Notes: generated by a model not told the origin, from the sequence alone. Numbered from the stretch's first letter, positions 47,012 through 58,943 are shown. The stretch is DNA of 64,000 bases from Hygrocybe punicea (GCA_963556145.1 OY744469.1:4436767-4500766), one strand, 5' to 3'. Made by a program: numbers and translations.

Positions 47012-47344
47012 TTGGATTGAAAGGGGTTCTTTCACGAAATAATATGCCGGCAGTTCCAAGGTTGCTCCTAACCTGGAGGCAGCCCAAGGAGAATTGTGTG
47101 GTAGCATATCATGTCAGGTGTCAAGACTAGGGTGCTTTCATACAAGGATGCATTACCGTAGAAATCATAGTTAGAACTGTTCGCAGGCTGCGACAAGGTG
47201 AGGGAAGAGAATACAACAAGAAAATCTATGAGATTTGCTCCTACGGTTGAAACCCTCGCGTCCATCATAAAGTCAAGCAGCCTGATACTCCACACAACTC
47301 AGACCGTCATGATACTCCACAAAACAGGAGGGACAGATCTGCTT
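47012..47344. other. Interval between COQ6 and the RING-IBR gene
   Basis: The right part (about 47273-47344) still encodes IBR-like sequence in frame after a TGA: KQICPSCFVEYHDGLSCVEY, then a second TGA. No RING2 domain can be found further down. The remainder is without features. Confidence 0.6.
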
Positions 47345-50300
47345 TCAACAAGAAGGACATTGAAAAACGATGCCTGAGATGCCGGACCGATAAACGACAA
47401 AGCAATCTGGGGTTGGGCAGAAGTGAAATTCGCCTTGACGGGCACGTAAATACGATAGAAGAGAGAATTCGAGAAGTTTCGTTTCCTCCTCTTCTGATAG
47501 GAGGTTGCGAATGACATTGTATGGGACTTCTGCATAGCAAGGCAGACTAGTTCCGGTGTGATCATCTTGCAGATCGGTCAAGCACCTCAAAGGAGAGAAG
47601 TGGTGCCCAACGGAGGAACGCAGGATATGTTGCAGACATATCTCGCAGTAGTACACTTGTAGACATGGTAGACGAATAGGATCGGCGACTGTGCAAGCAC
47701 AGATTGAACATTGCACGTTGGAAACCATGCAGTCCTGCGAAACCGACGCCAAGAAAGAGGAGCTCAAATCAGCTAAGAATCGTTTGACCGTTCTTACGTC
47801 GTCCCTACTAATATTATCATCTTGAACGGTTACTGTCCGCGCGACAACGTCCAAGGCCACAGTAATCCCATTGTCGTCGTGAAGCTTCTTCAGCCCGCTA
47901 GTCAAGAGTGGACGAATGACATCTCCAGCAATGGGGATGATATGTCGACGCCCACGGACAAGCCTCAACTTCCGAGTGATGAGATCCCGAGTCTCCTCAA
48001 GAGGCACTTCCTGGCTGAAATATTGAACTGTCCGTCCACGCCTGTCACATTTAACGAAGAACTTTGTATCGGTGTTGAGATTTGTCAAGTATGTTTCGCC
48101 GTCCGGGGTATCAAAATAATTGTCCCATGCCTCGAGAAGAGGCTCGCCGCGAAGTATTTCCTCAAAAGCTTTCTTCGCGCTCGCCACCACTTTCGGGTCC
48201 GATCCATCAACTTGAATGTAAACTGGGTTTGTAGGCCGTCCATTCTCGTCTCTCTCGCAATAACGTATCTTGCATTCTTTGCCATGGGCGTCCCGAAGGT
48301 GATCGAGATTAGGCTTCAGGATCATGAGGTGGGAAAGTGGTATGTCGTACTTGGCCAAATACACTTGTTCAACCCAAAGAGCGTTATTTTGCAAAAAATC
48401 ACGCCTAGTCCGGTGCAAATCATTTACCATGGCAGCCACGCTGTCCGCACTTTCAAAGTTGGCAAAGGCTATGATTTTTGTTTTGCTGGCATCAGGGGGT
48501 AGCACGTAGAAAGAATTGATGGGTTCGTAAGGGGTAAGGACGTTGCGAACATTAAGAATGGAAGGATTCCGATCATAATTGATTCGGCCTTCAACAGACG
48601 CCGACGATGTTCCCTGACACAATCCTTGTATGTCTTCTCTGGTCGTGTTCAAGGGCAAGCCCTTGATCTCGACAGTAAAAGAGTGAGTCTGCCGCTTCCT
48701 GGGGGAGATATAGGACACCGAAATCTTGCGTCCACCGAAAGATTTTCCTTGCAAATGTTCGGCCTGTTCTTTTGCCTGAGAGATCGTTGGATAATGAGCC
48801 CACCTTGTGAGACTCGGCGCAGCCCAACTAATTTTGGCTGTGCGGCTCCGCATGCTCGTGGTACTCACGAAGCGCAGACCATCACGAAGTTCCAGGCGAG
48901 CAGCCAAAACCATAGATCGATACTCCTGGTTGTCAAGGTTCCGTGCAGCCAGTGCGGCGTCGGCGCACTCGATAAATTCGATTAGGGGCCCCGATGTCGA
49001 TATCTCAAGAATCACCCTGGCTATTTCACCGAAAGGCGCAGCAAGGTCCATCACATCATTTTCCGTCACATTCATGGGCAAGTTAGACAGAATGAGGAGT
49101 TGAGATTCAAAGGCTGTAACCACCTTCCGCACGGCAGCGCCTTGGCCGAACAGGATAGTAGAGTGGAAGAAGGAGCGTTCAACTGTGAGTTCCGGTCCGC
49201 CATGGCTGTCAATCTGAGATGGCTGAGTTAACAATGGAACATGAGAGTGAATGGCTTACAGGCGCGATACCTCCATCACTTCCTACAACGAACTCCGGTT
49301 CAACTGGGCTGTCAATCTAAGTTTGCCCCGCTAAGTTTGCCACCGAACAGGAGACAAAATCAATAACTCACAGGTACAATGATGCTGTCGCTCCCATCGG
49401 AGTGTTCCGCTTGGCCGTCAACCTAACATGTTTGCTTAGTTAAAGACCGAACTCGAGAATGAATGACTAACAGGAGCGATGGTACAATTATCCCTATCAG
49501 AATGTTTGGTTGTTAATTCCGTCGCAGCGATTTCGATCTAAAAAGGTGGTTGAGTCCACCTCAGACCATGAAGACGAATGACGTACAGGTGGGGTACGAC
49601 CATCAATTTCATAGGATGATTCAACTGTGAACCCCTCTCCCATATGATGGTCAACCTAAGGCAACGGATGAGTAAACAGTGGAAGATGAGAATAATGACA
49701 TACAGGTGCAACATTATTGTCACCCTCATTTGATTCTACGGGTTCAGCGGGATCGCTGAACCAATCGTTGCGAGATTCCTAGAACGAGATAATGATGAGC
49801 GCCTTGACATCAACCCCGGAAATGATCCCCACAACAGACCTCGCCGCCCCAAGCCGACCACGGATCCAGAGCCTTCTCGTGCTGAAATGAGCACGAATGA
49901 TGTCATCAAAAGGAGGCTGTTGTGTTCACAACAGAACATGACATACACAATCGCCCTCATCTGCTGTCACTGCATCAGCGGAATCGTTGAACCAACCATT
50001 GTTGGGATCCTACAACCGTATATATTAGAGAGCCTTGATAGCGACAAGAAATGATCCCCACAAACCGACCTCGTTGCCTCCCCATGCCGACCATGGATCT
50101 AACGGCTTCTCGTGCTGGAATGGGCATGCTTCACCTTCTTTACAATTTCCCTGCTGGAACAATTCGCAGGTGTTCGAACCTGGCTGGATAGCCTCGTCTG
50201 AAGTCTTCCAACCAGTCGTCTGATATGGCTGATCGTCATCGACATTGTCGTGGAGAAAAGTGCATGCTTTGCCCTTTTTGCAATGTCCTTGAGCAAAAAA

Positions 50301-52059
50301 ATTGCACGTGCGAGTAGCTTGACTCCGACCCCGAAGGCCTGGACGGGCCCGATTTTCTGATGGCCACGGATCAGCAGATGGTGTTTCGTAGTCCTGCAGA
50401 TGGGCGGTACCGTGCCGGAAATTGCAGGCTTCCCCATGTTTACAGTTTCCCTGGGCAAAGAATTGGCAAAGTCGCTTTGAAGTCGTAGCGCCTTCCCTGA
50501 ATGAAGCGGAATCAGGCTGAATGCCTGACGTGCCGTTTTGGGTCTACAGCAGCAAAACTTATTCATTCATGTACATCATTACGTACGGTAGGTGGGCGAG
50601 ACTGACCTCGTTGTTGTGATCATCAGCTGAGGATTCAGCGAATCGACATGGGGTGGAGGCCATACGAATGTTCGCATCACTGGAAGCCCACGTATCAACG
50701 GGATGGTATGCAGTGTCTTGATTGTTAGTGGTTTCGTGTGTATACGTGCATGCATGACCGTTGCGGCAAACTCCAAGCAAGAAGAACTTGCAGGTTGTGG
50801 TGAATGGTCGGATGTTAGGAAGTGGGGTGTCGTCGGGATTGGGACCAACGACTTGGCCGTCAACGGAAGCGTGCAGAAATTGGCATGCAGTGCCTTTGTG
50901 ACACTTTCCCCAGCCAAAAAACTTGCACCGCTCTGGAACTATTGCAAGTTGGTGATGGGGTGTTCTGATTTACGGTGCGACCCTGTCCACGAGGTCCATC
51001 ATCTGCAGAAGGAGTGTAGTCAAGGAGAGATGCAACAGGAAATTCTGAGGCGGTGTGTGTGAAACGACATGAATTCCCTCGAACGCCGTTACCCAGCATG
51101 CATGGCTCTGACGATGCGATATTAACTGAAGACAAGGCCAAATTGACGTGCGGGAAAGGGCAATTTTCTCCTCTCGCACATTTTCCCTGGGCGTAAAACT
51201 GGCAGGACTCTGTTACTTCCGGATCACTGTTGGCTGGTACTGGTAACTTGGGCTCGGCAGGAACATGAAGGAAAGGACACGCCACCCCTCTGGTACATTT
51301 GCCGGCTTCGTTGAGTTTGCAAATGTCCAAGGGTATGCTGGTGGCCATCGAAGTTTCCTCTCCGATAGCGAGATGGGAAAAGGGACATGCATCCCCTCTA
51401 GCACATTTACCCTCGACGTAGAATTGGCAAGGTTGAGAGGATGAATCATCCTCTGTGGTGGGAATTTCTCCGTGAAGAAAGGGGCAGGTGTGACCTCTGG
51501 GGCATTTTCCTCGATTGAAAAATTGGCAAGGCTCCGATAATGTATAATTTGCGGGAATGGTCCGTCCAACATCAGTTGCAGACCAGATTTGCAGGTTGGT
51601 TGTGCTGTGAATTTTAAGCGGCCCGGACAGATCATTTGTCGGAATCGAGGGATCGGCTTGGGCGACATGTTGGAAAGCGCACGTGGCTCCTCGTCTACAA
51701 CTGCCCCTGGCAAAATATTTGCACTCAGTATAATTGGGCATCTTGTCCGGTTCTGGTTTGTGAAAAGTTGTTGACGGTTGAGAGGGACGAACTGGCCAAC
51801 CATTTTCGTCTGTGGGAACCTCCCAAGGGTCGTCGTTCGCCCAAGATTCGACCACGTTGTTGGTATCTTCTGCAAGATAGTGTTCAGTCCCGCTAGTGGC
51901 TATGGTTGAATGTGACTGGCGACAACTATTCCCGTATCGACAAGCACCGGAGGAAATGACTGCAACCATCGCCGGAAGAGGTTGAAGTTCCCGTGAGAGA
52001 TACGTCAGGCTGATGAGAGAAGCGACAGGACGTGCCGCGAGTGCAGAGGTTTCGGACAA
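47345..52059 (-). CDS. CCCH zinc-finger / RRM / RING-IBR protein
   Basis: A large multi-exon gene read leftwards. The 5' part (52059 to about 50090) encodes about 12 CCCH fingers such as CKYFARGSCRRGATCAFQH, CQFFNRGKCPRGHTCPFLH, CNFFAQGHCKKGKACTFLH and CELFQQGNCKEGEACPFQH. A run of six small phase-0 exons follows (49260-50009). The main exon (47345 to about 49217) has two RRM-like folds (LLILSNLPMNVTENDVMDLA; FTVEIKGLPLNTTREDI), a RING1 (CSICACTVADPIRLPC, YYCEICL) and the start of an IBR (FCPTPDCF, FQCPSC), ending at a TGA. RBR proteins are ubiquitin ligases needing a RING2 cysteine, which is absent here, so activity is doubtful. The CCCH/RRM part suggests RNA binding. The start codon and some CCCH exon joins are uncertain. 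Confidence 0.75.
49260..50009 (-). repeat. Array of six phase-0 mini-exons
   Basis: Exons 49260-49316 (57 nt), 49372-49422 (51), 49472-49537 (66), 49587-49655 (69), 49704-49778 (75) and 49947-50009 (63) are all multiples of three. Most start with an IDSP/VDGQ/VDHH-like codon pair and end ...IAP, ...IVP or ...PP before GT. Most introns are 48-55 bp; the last is 168 bp and holds a decayed copy of the neighbouring unit. They look like repeated duplications of one linker exon. Confidence 0.75.
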
Positions 52060-52295
52060 AGTACGAGCATATTGAAGTTGAGCCTTCGGCCAACATCACA
52101 CATCAGGAGTTCCAACTTTTAGTTGAGAACTAAAGTGATTTCTAAAGTTAGCAGAAAAATATAATCTTTAGATTTACATTTAGGCCTAGCCTAACTATTA
52201 AATTTAAGTCATGAATAAATACACATCTAAATCATTTATTTATTTTCATCTTTAGGTTATTCTTTCAATCAAAATAATTATCCGATCTAAATTGT
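52060..52295. other. AT-rich flank between the RING-IBR gene and the right-hand nest
   Basis: Very AT-rich and without coding potential. It probably contains the outer left end of the large inverted-repeat element, whose counterpart would lie beyond the window at the right. Confidence 0.4.
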
Positions 52296-52381
52296 AAGGG
52301 GAAAGCATAATTTAGTTTCAAGTTTACTCGAGTTTAAAAAATAATTTTACTCAAGTCTAATACAAGAGCCATTTCCTCCGC

Positions 52382-55380
52382 GTGCCTTCTCCGGATTGTC
52401 TGACATTCAATGATAGCGATCCAGGGTCTTCTGGAAGGGGGCTCTCAACTGACACGTACACGCAAGAATCAAGCTCAGAGTCTCAAACAGTCGCTAATCG
52501 GATTCGCGAAGGACAGGCCATCCCTCCTCCGTCGAATGCAGCTGGAAACTCAGGAGCTTTTGGGTCTGTTGCTCACTTGGATGTCACAAGAGAATGTGAA
52601 ACAATCCTTGACTGTTTTTGAAAAGGCTCTCAAACAAAATCCGGGGCCTTCCTTGCTCTCGCAGATGCAATCCCAGTGTTACAGATCGCTTCTGCAGCGG
52701 GCTCCGGCAACAATCAACTTAACTGGGGGGTGGTTTCCAGAGGAGAGAAGAGCAGTTTTCATTGTTGCTTACAGCTAAGACAACACTGCTACAAGGGAAG
52801 GGGGTCAAGGTCTAATGTCATTGCGAGCTGTGGGGGTTACCCAAAACAAGATGAGTCTGCCCCAAGAACCAGACTAAACGTAAAGAAAGGAAAAGAAGAA
52901 AAAGTCTGAACCAACAACAAGAACAGTATATATAGTGACTGGTCTTGAGGGGAGGTAAATAGAAATACAACCATGAAGCCACAACATGTCCAACTCTACC
53001 ATGTGTTCACCATGAGGCGTACATGAGGCGTCCTCATGTTGATGTTCTCGCGATCCAACTGGAGGCCTGGGTGTCATTGAGGATAGAAGAGGTCCAGATG
53101 ACTCAGATGATTTGTCATTGGATCATGTGACATGCAGAATTGCCAATTCGGGGTCTATACTTGCTGTAACAGGCAAGTGCGTAGTCTGGTAAGTGCAATG
53201 CACGGTCGGGTCGAAGAGGGGTATCGTCCAGTGTGGGATTGGTGAAGGGAGTGTCTTGCGGTGGTGTGGATGTAGCGGCAAGGTTGGTGGTATGAAAGAA
53301 AATAAAGGAATGTATGAAGGAAAAACCAACTAAGACAGTGGGCCAGTCGAGGTCAGACATGTGAACAGCATAAGCTGTACCGGATGACGATGTCTGTGTC
53401 AATGACATATCGAGGGGTGATGTCTTGTCCTGTGTGTAGAACAACGTGGTCCACCTGATGTCGGTATTCATCCAAGAAAGGGTATTGTTGTAAATGAGTG
53501 TGAGAGGTATCAAGGTTATAGATGGAAAAGGATAAATGAATGTGGGTCCAGGTTTCGAGTCATGGCATGAGTGACAAGCTGTGGGAACAAGTCGTCGGGT
53601 ACTGCATTGAAGCGGTGTTGTGTGAACAATATATGATAGGGGTTGGTTCACTGTTTGGGAAGTCGTATGGTCTGTGGTCGAAGTCCAAAAGAGTATGCTC
53701 CGGCGATGGTCGGATTAGAGAGAACAGTGAAACGTCTTGTGATCGGGGATTGTTCAGAGTTTGCATGCAGGTGAGGAATGTCATCGGATAATCAGGGAGG
53801 ATAATGGTAGGCATGGAATACGAAAGTGGAAACCATATATCCAGGTATGGCAATTGTCAATTACGTGGTGAGATATTGTCGAGGTGGAAGTCGGAAGTAT
53901 CAATGGCAGAAGGGTTTCGGTACCGATGCCAAAGATAGATCATAACAAGGTAAAAACCGATGAGGAAGATGATGGCGATGCTGCCAATGATGATTACAGT
54001 AATTAGCTGTGTTGGGAGTACAGCCATTGTAAATCGGTTTGTTGTGGGATGAAGTCAACAATATGTCAGGGCGAGGGAAAAGACAATAGCAATGATGTCC
54101 GTCAGCAAGGAGACTATTCGGGTACAACAAGGTCATGTGGGATATGTCCATGGTTGGTCTGGATTGTTCTAGAAGAAGGGACAAAAAGAGAACAAGAATA
54201 AGAAAATACAAGGATGTCCGAAAGAAGAAACAATAACATTGAAAAGAAGACAAAGGACAAAAAGAAATGAAAAAGGAAGGTGTGTAGTGCAGAATCGTCA
54301 TGGTAGGTATCAGAATGGGCATCGGGGTTGGAAGCGGAGTTGGAAACGTAACACCCAGGTTCCAGAGACTTTGGCAGTCCTGGAAGCGCCACGCTTGCTT
54401 CCTATCTTGAGATTCTCGAGAACTCTGGACCATTTCCCTTTCAGATCACGCCACTTGTACCTCATCCTTCGCAGGCCATACCAACATCGGACCCTCCGGA
54501 ACCCGCAGGTGCGACCGTCCCTGCTCGACCGGATGACTCCCACGAATCCTCTCCCAAACTCGACACTGTGCGGAAATGTCGCAAGGTTGACGATGCCACC
54601 CTTCCTTGGGTCATGTCAAACATCATCGCAGATGCCGTTCTCAGCCCAGAACTTGCCAAAACGTGGGCACTCTTACTTGAGTTTTCCAAAGACCCAAAGT
54701 ATGTCCTCAGTTCATTACTTAACTCTACCAGCCACGTCTCCTTCCCTGAGTCGGAATGGGCTGCTCTCATCAAAGGCCAAGCTGTCAACCTCGACAAGGT
54801 TATCACCAGTCACCACTCGGTCTCTCATGACACACGGACGACTCAAAGAATTGCCAACGGCATTGAGCTTCGCTTTGGTACATCCGACCCCATCAGAAAT
54901 GTCAAAACACTTGGAGAGTGGGTCATTGCCTGGGGAAAAGCCTCCGAGGCCACCCTCTTGGTTTTCCCACACCGCGATCGCAAGCTCAGAGTCTACCAGC
55001 ACTACGTCCTCAAACTCTTCAACAGTGCCGACACATCCATTCATGATCGCATCATCCTTCTTGACAAGAAGATACGCACCGAAGTTGCCTCCCGCCGAGT
55101 CCTCCTCCTCAGCGATTTCTCTTGCTTCGCCCACTGGGAACGCTCCTACCTTTCCAATTTTGGCACAGGATACATTAATTCTTCACCCCAGCAGCGACGG
55201 GATGTCCGAACTTCAACCAATCGTGGACGATCTGACACAAAGAAGAAGGCGGAGCCTTGCCGACGTCACAATGATGGAATATGCCCCTCGAGCGCATCCC
55301 AATGTCGATATCTGCATGTCTGCTCAACCTGTCGAAAGAGTGACCACACCACACCTTTCTGCAAGTCCACAAAGCCTTGA
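52382..55380 (+). pseudogene. DIRS gag-like gene, split by a solo LTR
   Basis: The first part (52382-52676) reads SPDCLTFNDSDPGSSGRGL through an in-frame TGA at about 52619-52621, then KSGAFLALADAIP. After the LTR and one CCCAG copy are removed, the frame continues GSRDFGSPGSATLASYLEIL, then RKVDDATLPWVMSNIIADAV and FAHWERSYLSNFGTGYINSS. It ends in a Cys/His segment (PCRRHNDGICPSS, CRYLHVCSTCRKSDHTTPFC) resembling nucleic-acid-binding knuckles of DIRS-like gag proteins, with a stop at 55380. The LTR insertion and the stop make it defective. Confidence 0.65.
52677..54353. repeat. Solo LTR 1 (1677 bp)
   Basis: Starts TGTTAC and ends GTAACA, the TG...CA form of LTRs. A perfect 5-bp target duplication CCCAG flanks it (52672-52676 and 54354-54358). 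The same unit occurs at 61653-63299 in an unrelated context, so its borders are defined independently. No coding domain or second LTR is present. The parent retrotransposon family is unknown. Confidence 0.88.
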
Positions 55381-57067
55381 TGTCACCTCTCGTGAGTCCC
55401 GTCCCCGCCTTTTTCATAATTTCCTCTGGTCGAACCTTGACACTGGCACCTATCCTTCTGCACTTACTACCGAGTCTGATCCACCACTCCTCAACCCCCT
55501 TCCTCCAAATACACTGATGCCCTTGTTTATACAATCTCCCAACATCCCAACATGTTCAAGATCGTCACTCCGATCCACATCCCAACCTTTGGTCTGCTGC
55601 TCACTTCTCACCCAAACCATCCTTTTGTTCTCTCAGTTCTTACAGGGCTTCGTCAAGGATTCTGGCCATGGTCAGTCTGGGACCCCTCGTATCCGACCAC
55701 GCTTGACGCATCACACCGCCCGCCAAAAACTGAGAAGGAATGTGCCTTCATTTGCTCTCAACGTGATAAGGAAGTTGCACTAGGTCGTTTCTCACCTTCT
55801 TTTGGCACAGAGCTTCTACCAGGTATGTACAGCATGCCTATCCATGCTGTCCCAAAACCACGATCGGTCAATCTCCACCTCGTTGTCAACCACAGCGCAG
55901 GTATTCATTCTCTCAACTCACTCATCTCTCGCTCAGCGATCGTAGGCTCATGCCTCGACACGTTGCACAACCTTGGACAGGCTTTACTCAATTTCCGACG
56001 AGATCATGGTATTATTCCCCTGACACTCTTTAAGTCTGATGTTTCTCAGGCTTACCATCGGATGCCACTACACTTCCTTTACCAAGCCAAGCAAATCGTA
56101 ATGATCGATGGCAAGCAGTTTGTAGATTGCAACAATAATTTCGGGAACAGGGGTGCCTACTGCATCTGGGCCGCCTTCATGGCACTCGTCATTTGGCTCG
56201 CTATATACATCAAGCATCTTGCAGATCTCTTTACCTATGTCGATGACACATTCTCCTTTGAGGTCACCGGTCACCTCGCTTACTATGCCCCTTACGACAT
56301 GTGGTACCCGCACAAGCAGACTCAGCTCCTCCTACTCTGGGATGAGATTGGCCTACCCCATGAGAAGGAGAAGCAGGAGTTTGGTGACACACTGATGATC
56401 ATTGGTTTTGAATGTGATGCTAATGCGATGACTTTCACCATGGTACCCGCAGCTCACATCGACCTTCTGAATGCCATCATTGAGTTTGTCGACACACCTC
56501 GAGGTGGCCACCGGCACTCACTGCGCAAGTTCCAATGCATGGCTGGAATCCGCCGACGGGGTGCATGTCCTCAATGCTTCCGTTTGGGGGCCTCTGGATG
56601 CTGACGTTACAATCTATGGCGATGCCTGCCTCACTGGTCTGGCCTTCGTCTACCCCTCCACTGGACTAGCCTTCCAGCACCGACCCCCTTCGTATGCCCC
56701 TCCTGGCAACATTTTCTACCTCGAAGCCCTCGTGGTACTTTGGGCTCTTGAGCATGCCACTGGTGCTTCTTTCTCAGGTCACTTGGCAATTTACACTGAC
56801 AGCACAAACATGTTTGACATGTTCAACAGCCTCTCAGCGAAACCACTTTACAACGAGATCCTCAAGAGTGCAGTTGATATCATGATTGCCCACTCCATTG
56901 ACCTTCGTGTATGCCTCATTGAAGGTTCTTCCAACACCGTCGCAGATGCCCTGTCTCGCGATCGTGTTGACATAGCACTTGCACACCAGCCTAACCTCCG
57001 GCTTCGGATCCACCCACTACCCAACTTTGAAAAACCACAAATTGCGCTGGGGTTGCCACCACAATGA
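55381..57067 (+). pseudogene. DIRS reverse transcriptase and RNase H, frameshifted
   Basis: The RT part reads SMPIHAVPKPRSVNLHLVVN, TLFKSDVSQAYHRMPLHFLY (catalytic Asp) and FTYVDDTFSFE (YVDD box) up to HSLRKFQCMAG. The RNase H part is in another frame: DADVTIYGDACLTGLAF, YLEALVVLWAL, YTDSTNMFDMFNSL and SNTVADALSRDR, ending at 57067. The frame jump near 56540, plus what looks like a loss of the RT-RH connection, makes it defective. YVDD-type RT directly followed by RNase H and a tyrosine recombinase is the DIRS arrangement. Confidence 0.8.
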
Positions 57068-58056
57068 CCACCCCACCCCCCCGGTCCCAGCAGCGCCTTC
57101 GCGAGCTGTGGACCCTCGAGTGTTTACTACATGAATGCTCAATAGCTTTAGGCCTTTCTATTGACAAATCTACTCGTTCCACTTACAGTTCTGCTCTCAA
57201 TTCCTACATCGCTTTCTGCAAAATCCACCATTTCCCCATAGACCCCACACCAGAAACCCTTAGCTTTTTCGTCGTCTTCATGTCCACCCACATCAAACCT
57301 TCTTCAGTGGACAACTACCTGTCAGGAATTGCAAATCAACTAGAGGACCACTTCCCTGATGCTCGTAAACACTGCAACAGTCGCCTGGTTTCCAAAATGC
57401 TTGTGGGTTGCAAACACCATTTTGGCTCTTCAACAAACCACAAGGATCCGCTGTCACGCGCTGACCTGTGCCACGCCGTCACATCCTTTGGTAACTCTCC
57501 ATCTCATAATAACAAGCTTTTTATTGTGCAGCTCCTGACTGGTTTCTTCGTGCTCCTGCGGCTCGGCGAGCTCACATACCCCAATCAATCCTCTCTACAT
57601 AACCCCCACAAACTTTCACTACGTCACTCTGTCTCTTCCATGACAACAAGCTACAGTTATCTTCTACCCTCCCACAAAATGGACGCCTTCTTTGAAGGCA
57701 ACACACTCCACATTCAACAACTCCCTGAAGTTGATGATCCCTACCACCACTTCCATCTTTACTTGGCCTCTCGCGATGACCTTTTCCCTTTTCACCCTCA
57801 GCTCTGGCTCAAGTCTGACGACTCTGTCCCTTGCCACTCCTGGTTCATCAAACACCTGCGGACTCTCTTCCTGATCACATTGGTGGGCCAGTCATTGCAT
57901 GCAGGTGGCGCCACATCTCTTGCCATTACAGGAGCACCACCGCACATCACCCAAGCAGCTGGCAGATGGTCTTCTTCCACTTTCCAGATCTACATTCGTA
58001 AAAACCCGATTCTTCTCCATGCCTTGATCCATGGGCACCCCGCTTTCTCCATCTGA
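57064..58056 (+). CDS. DIRS tyrosine recombinase, altered active site
   Basis: 330 residues, open from 57064 to 58056, overlapping the RNase H stop by 4 bp. The N-terminal SAM-like part has KSTRSTYSSALNSYIAFC and SVDNYLSGIANQLED; the catalytic part has LLTGFFVLLRLGELTYPN (first Arg) and AAGRWSSSTFQIYIRKNP (Tyr region). The HxxR box, usually GHSLRAGGATSLA, reads GQSLHAGGATSLA here, so both His and Arg are replaced. That should abolish strand transfer. The enzyme normally integrates circular cDNA without a target duplication. Confidence 0.82.
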   Translation: MTTPPPRSQQRLRELWTLECLLHECSIALGLSIDKSTRSTYSSALNSYIAFCKIHHFPIDPTPETLSFFVVFMSTHIKPSSVDNYLSGIANQLEDHFPDARKHCNSRLVSKMLVGCKHHFGSSTNHKDPLSRADLCHAVTSFGNSPSHNNKLFIVQLLTGFFVLLRLGELTYPNQSSLHNPHKLSLRHSVSSMTTSYSYLLPSHKMDAFFEGNTLHIQQLPEVDDPYHHFHLYLASRDDLFPFHPQLWLKSDDSVPCHSWFIKHLRTLFLITLVGQSLHAGGATSLAITGAPPHITQAAGRWSSSTFQIYIRKNPILLHALIHGHPAFSI

Positions 58057-58385
58057 CACTTTTTCAATCTCACACTATTCTACAGTTTGTTTTTATCTTG
58101 TGGTCTTACCTTTCCCTGGACTTTGCTTGGACACTTGGACACTGGGCGCTCTCCTGCCAGTAATCCCTTTTCATTATTTCTTTCTGTCTTATTGACATTC
58201 ATGTTGTCCTCCCATCTTCTTTTTCAATCAGAACCCATCTCCTATAGACTTTTTACTGATTGTACTCCACAAATGTCATTTTTGATGGACTTGTTTTCTC
58301 TCCTGGCTCCAAGCCGGAGAGAGCAAGCTCCGATTATCTGGCTAATCTTCACATGCTCCTTAAGCAGAGTCGATTAGTCAAAATT
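58057..58385. other. DIRS 3' untranslated region
   Basis: Non-coding downstream part of the DIRS element. It contains GCTCCAAGCCGGAGAGAGC near 58305-58324, a possible small hairpin. No gene is recognised. Confidence 0.4.
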
Positions 58386-58570
58386 TCTAGTCCAAATTTA
58401 GGCATCACTTAAAGGCAGGCCAAAATTAAAACTTTTGGTAGGATTAAAATAATAAATTTAATAGTTATCAAAATATAAGATTTTGGCAGCTATTTAAATT
58501 CAAAGTTGCCATCAGATCTAAAGCTATTGCCCGCACCATTGCCCACCCATTGCCCACTCATCACCCACCC

Positions 58571-58943
58571 TTCACCCGCCCGCCACCCACCAATTGGTCA
58601 TCATTGTTCCATGGGCTTTGAGGGTGTCCTACTATTCACCAACATTAATCGGCGTGGTGCCAGGCAGGGCGGTGATGGCAGAGGCAGGGAGCCTTGATGG
58701 CATGGGTGAGGGAGATGGCATGGGCAAGGAGATGGGTATGATGGCGTGGGACGCAGCCCACCATCGTCCACCCGTTGTCCATCCATCGTCCACCCATCTC
58801 CCAATGGACCAAATCATATGACCTCACGAGCCCAGCTCCAATGTCAATTGATGTGGTGGTGGGGTTCATGAGGTGATGACAGAGGTAGGGGATGGTGGGC
58901 AATAGGGGCAGGTGAGGGAGATGGCATGGGCAGGGGGAGATGA
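58571..58943. repeat. Degenerate GC-rich repeat of the large element
   Basis: CCCACCCATTGCC-type and GGGAGATGGCATGGG-type degenerate short tandem repeats. No coding signal beyond what the repeat produces. Confidence 0.55.

Larger units (their letters stand above)
52340..58385 (+). mobile_element. DIRS-type (tyrosine recombinase) retrotransposon, degenerate
   Basis: A gag-like gene, a reverse transcriptase/RNase H gene and a tyrosine recombinase gene lie in DIRS order on the plus strand. The borders are approximate, inferred from where the inverted-end motifs of the surrounding element stop (about 52340) and resume (about 58386). Neither an obvious target duplication nor LTRs are seen, as expected for DIRS. 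A solo LTR (52677-54353) interrupts gag. Confidence 0.7.

Noticed and set aside
53115..54433. Frames of 90-180 codons on both strands, repeated at 62116-63311
   Set aside because: Both sets lie wholly within the two solo LTRs, differ between copies and show no domain.
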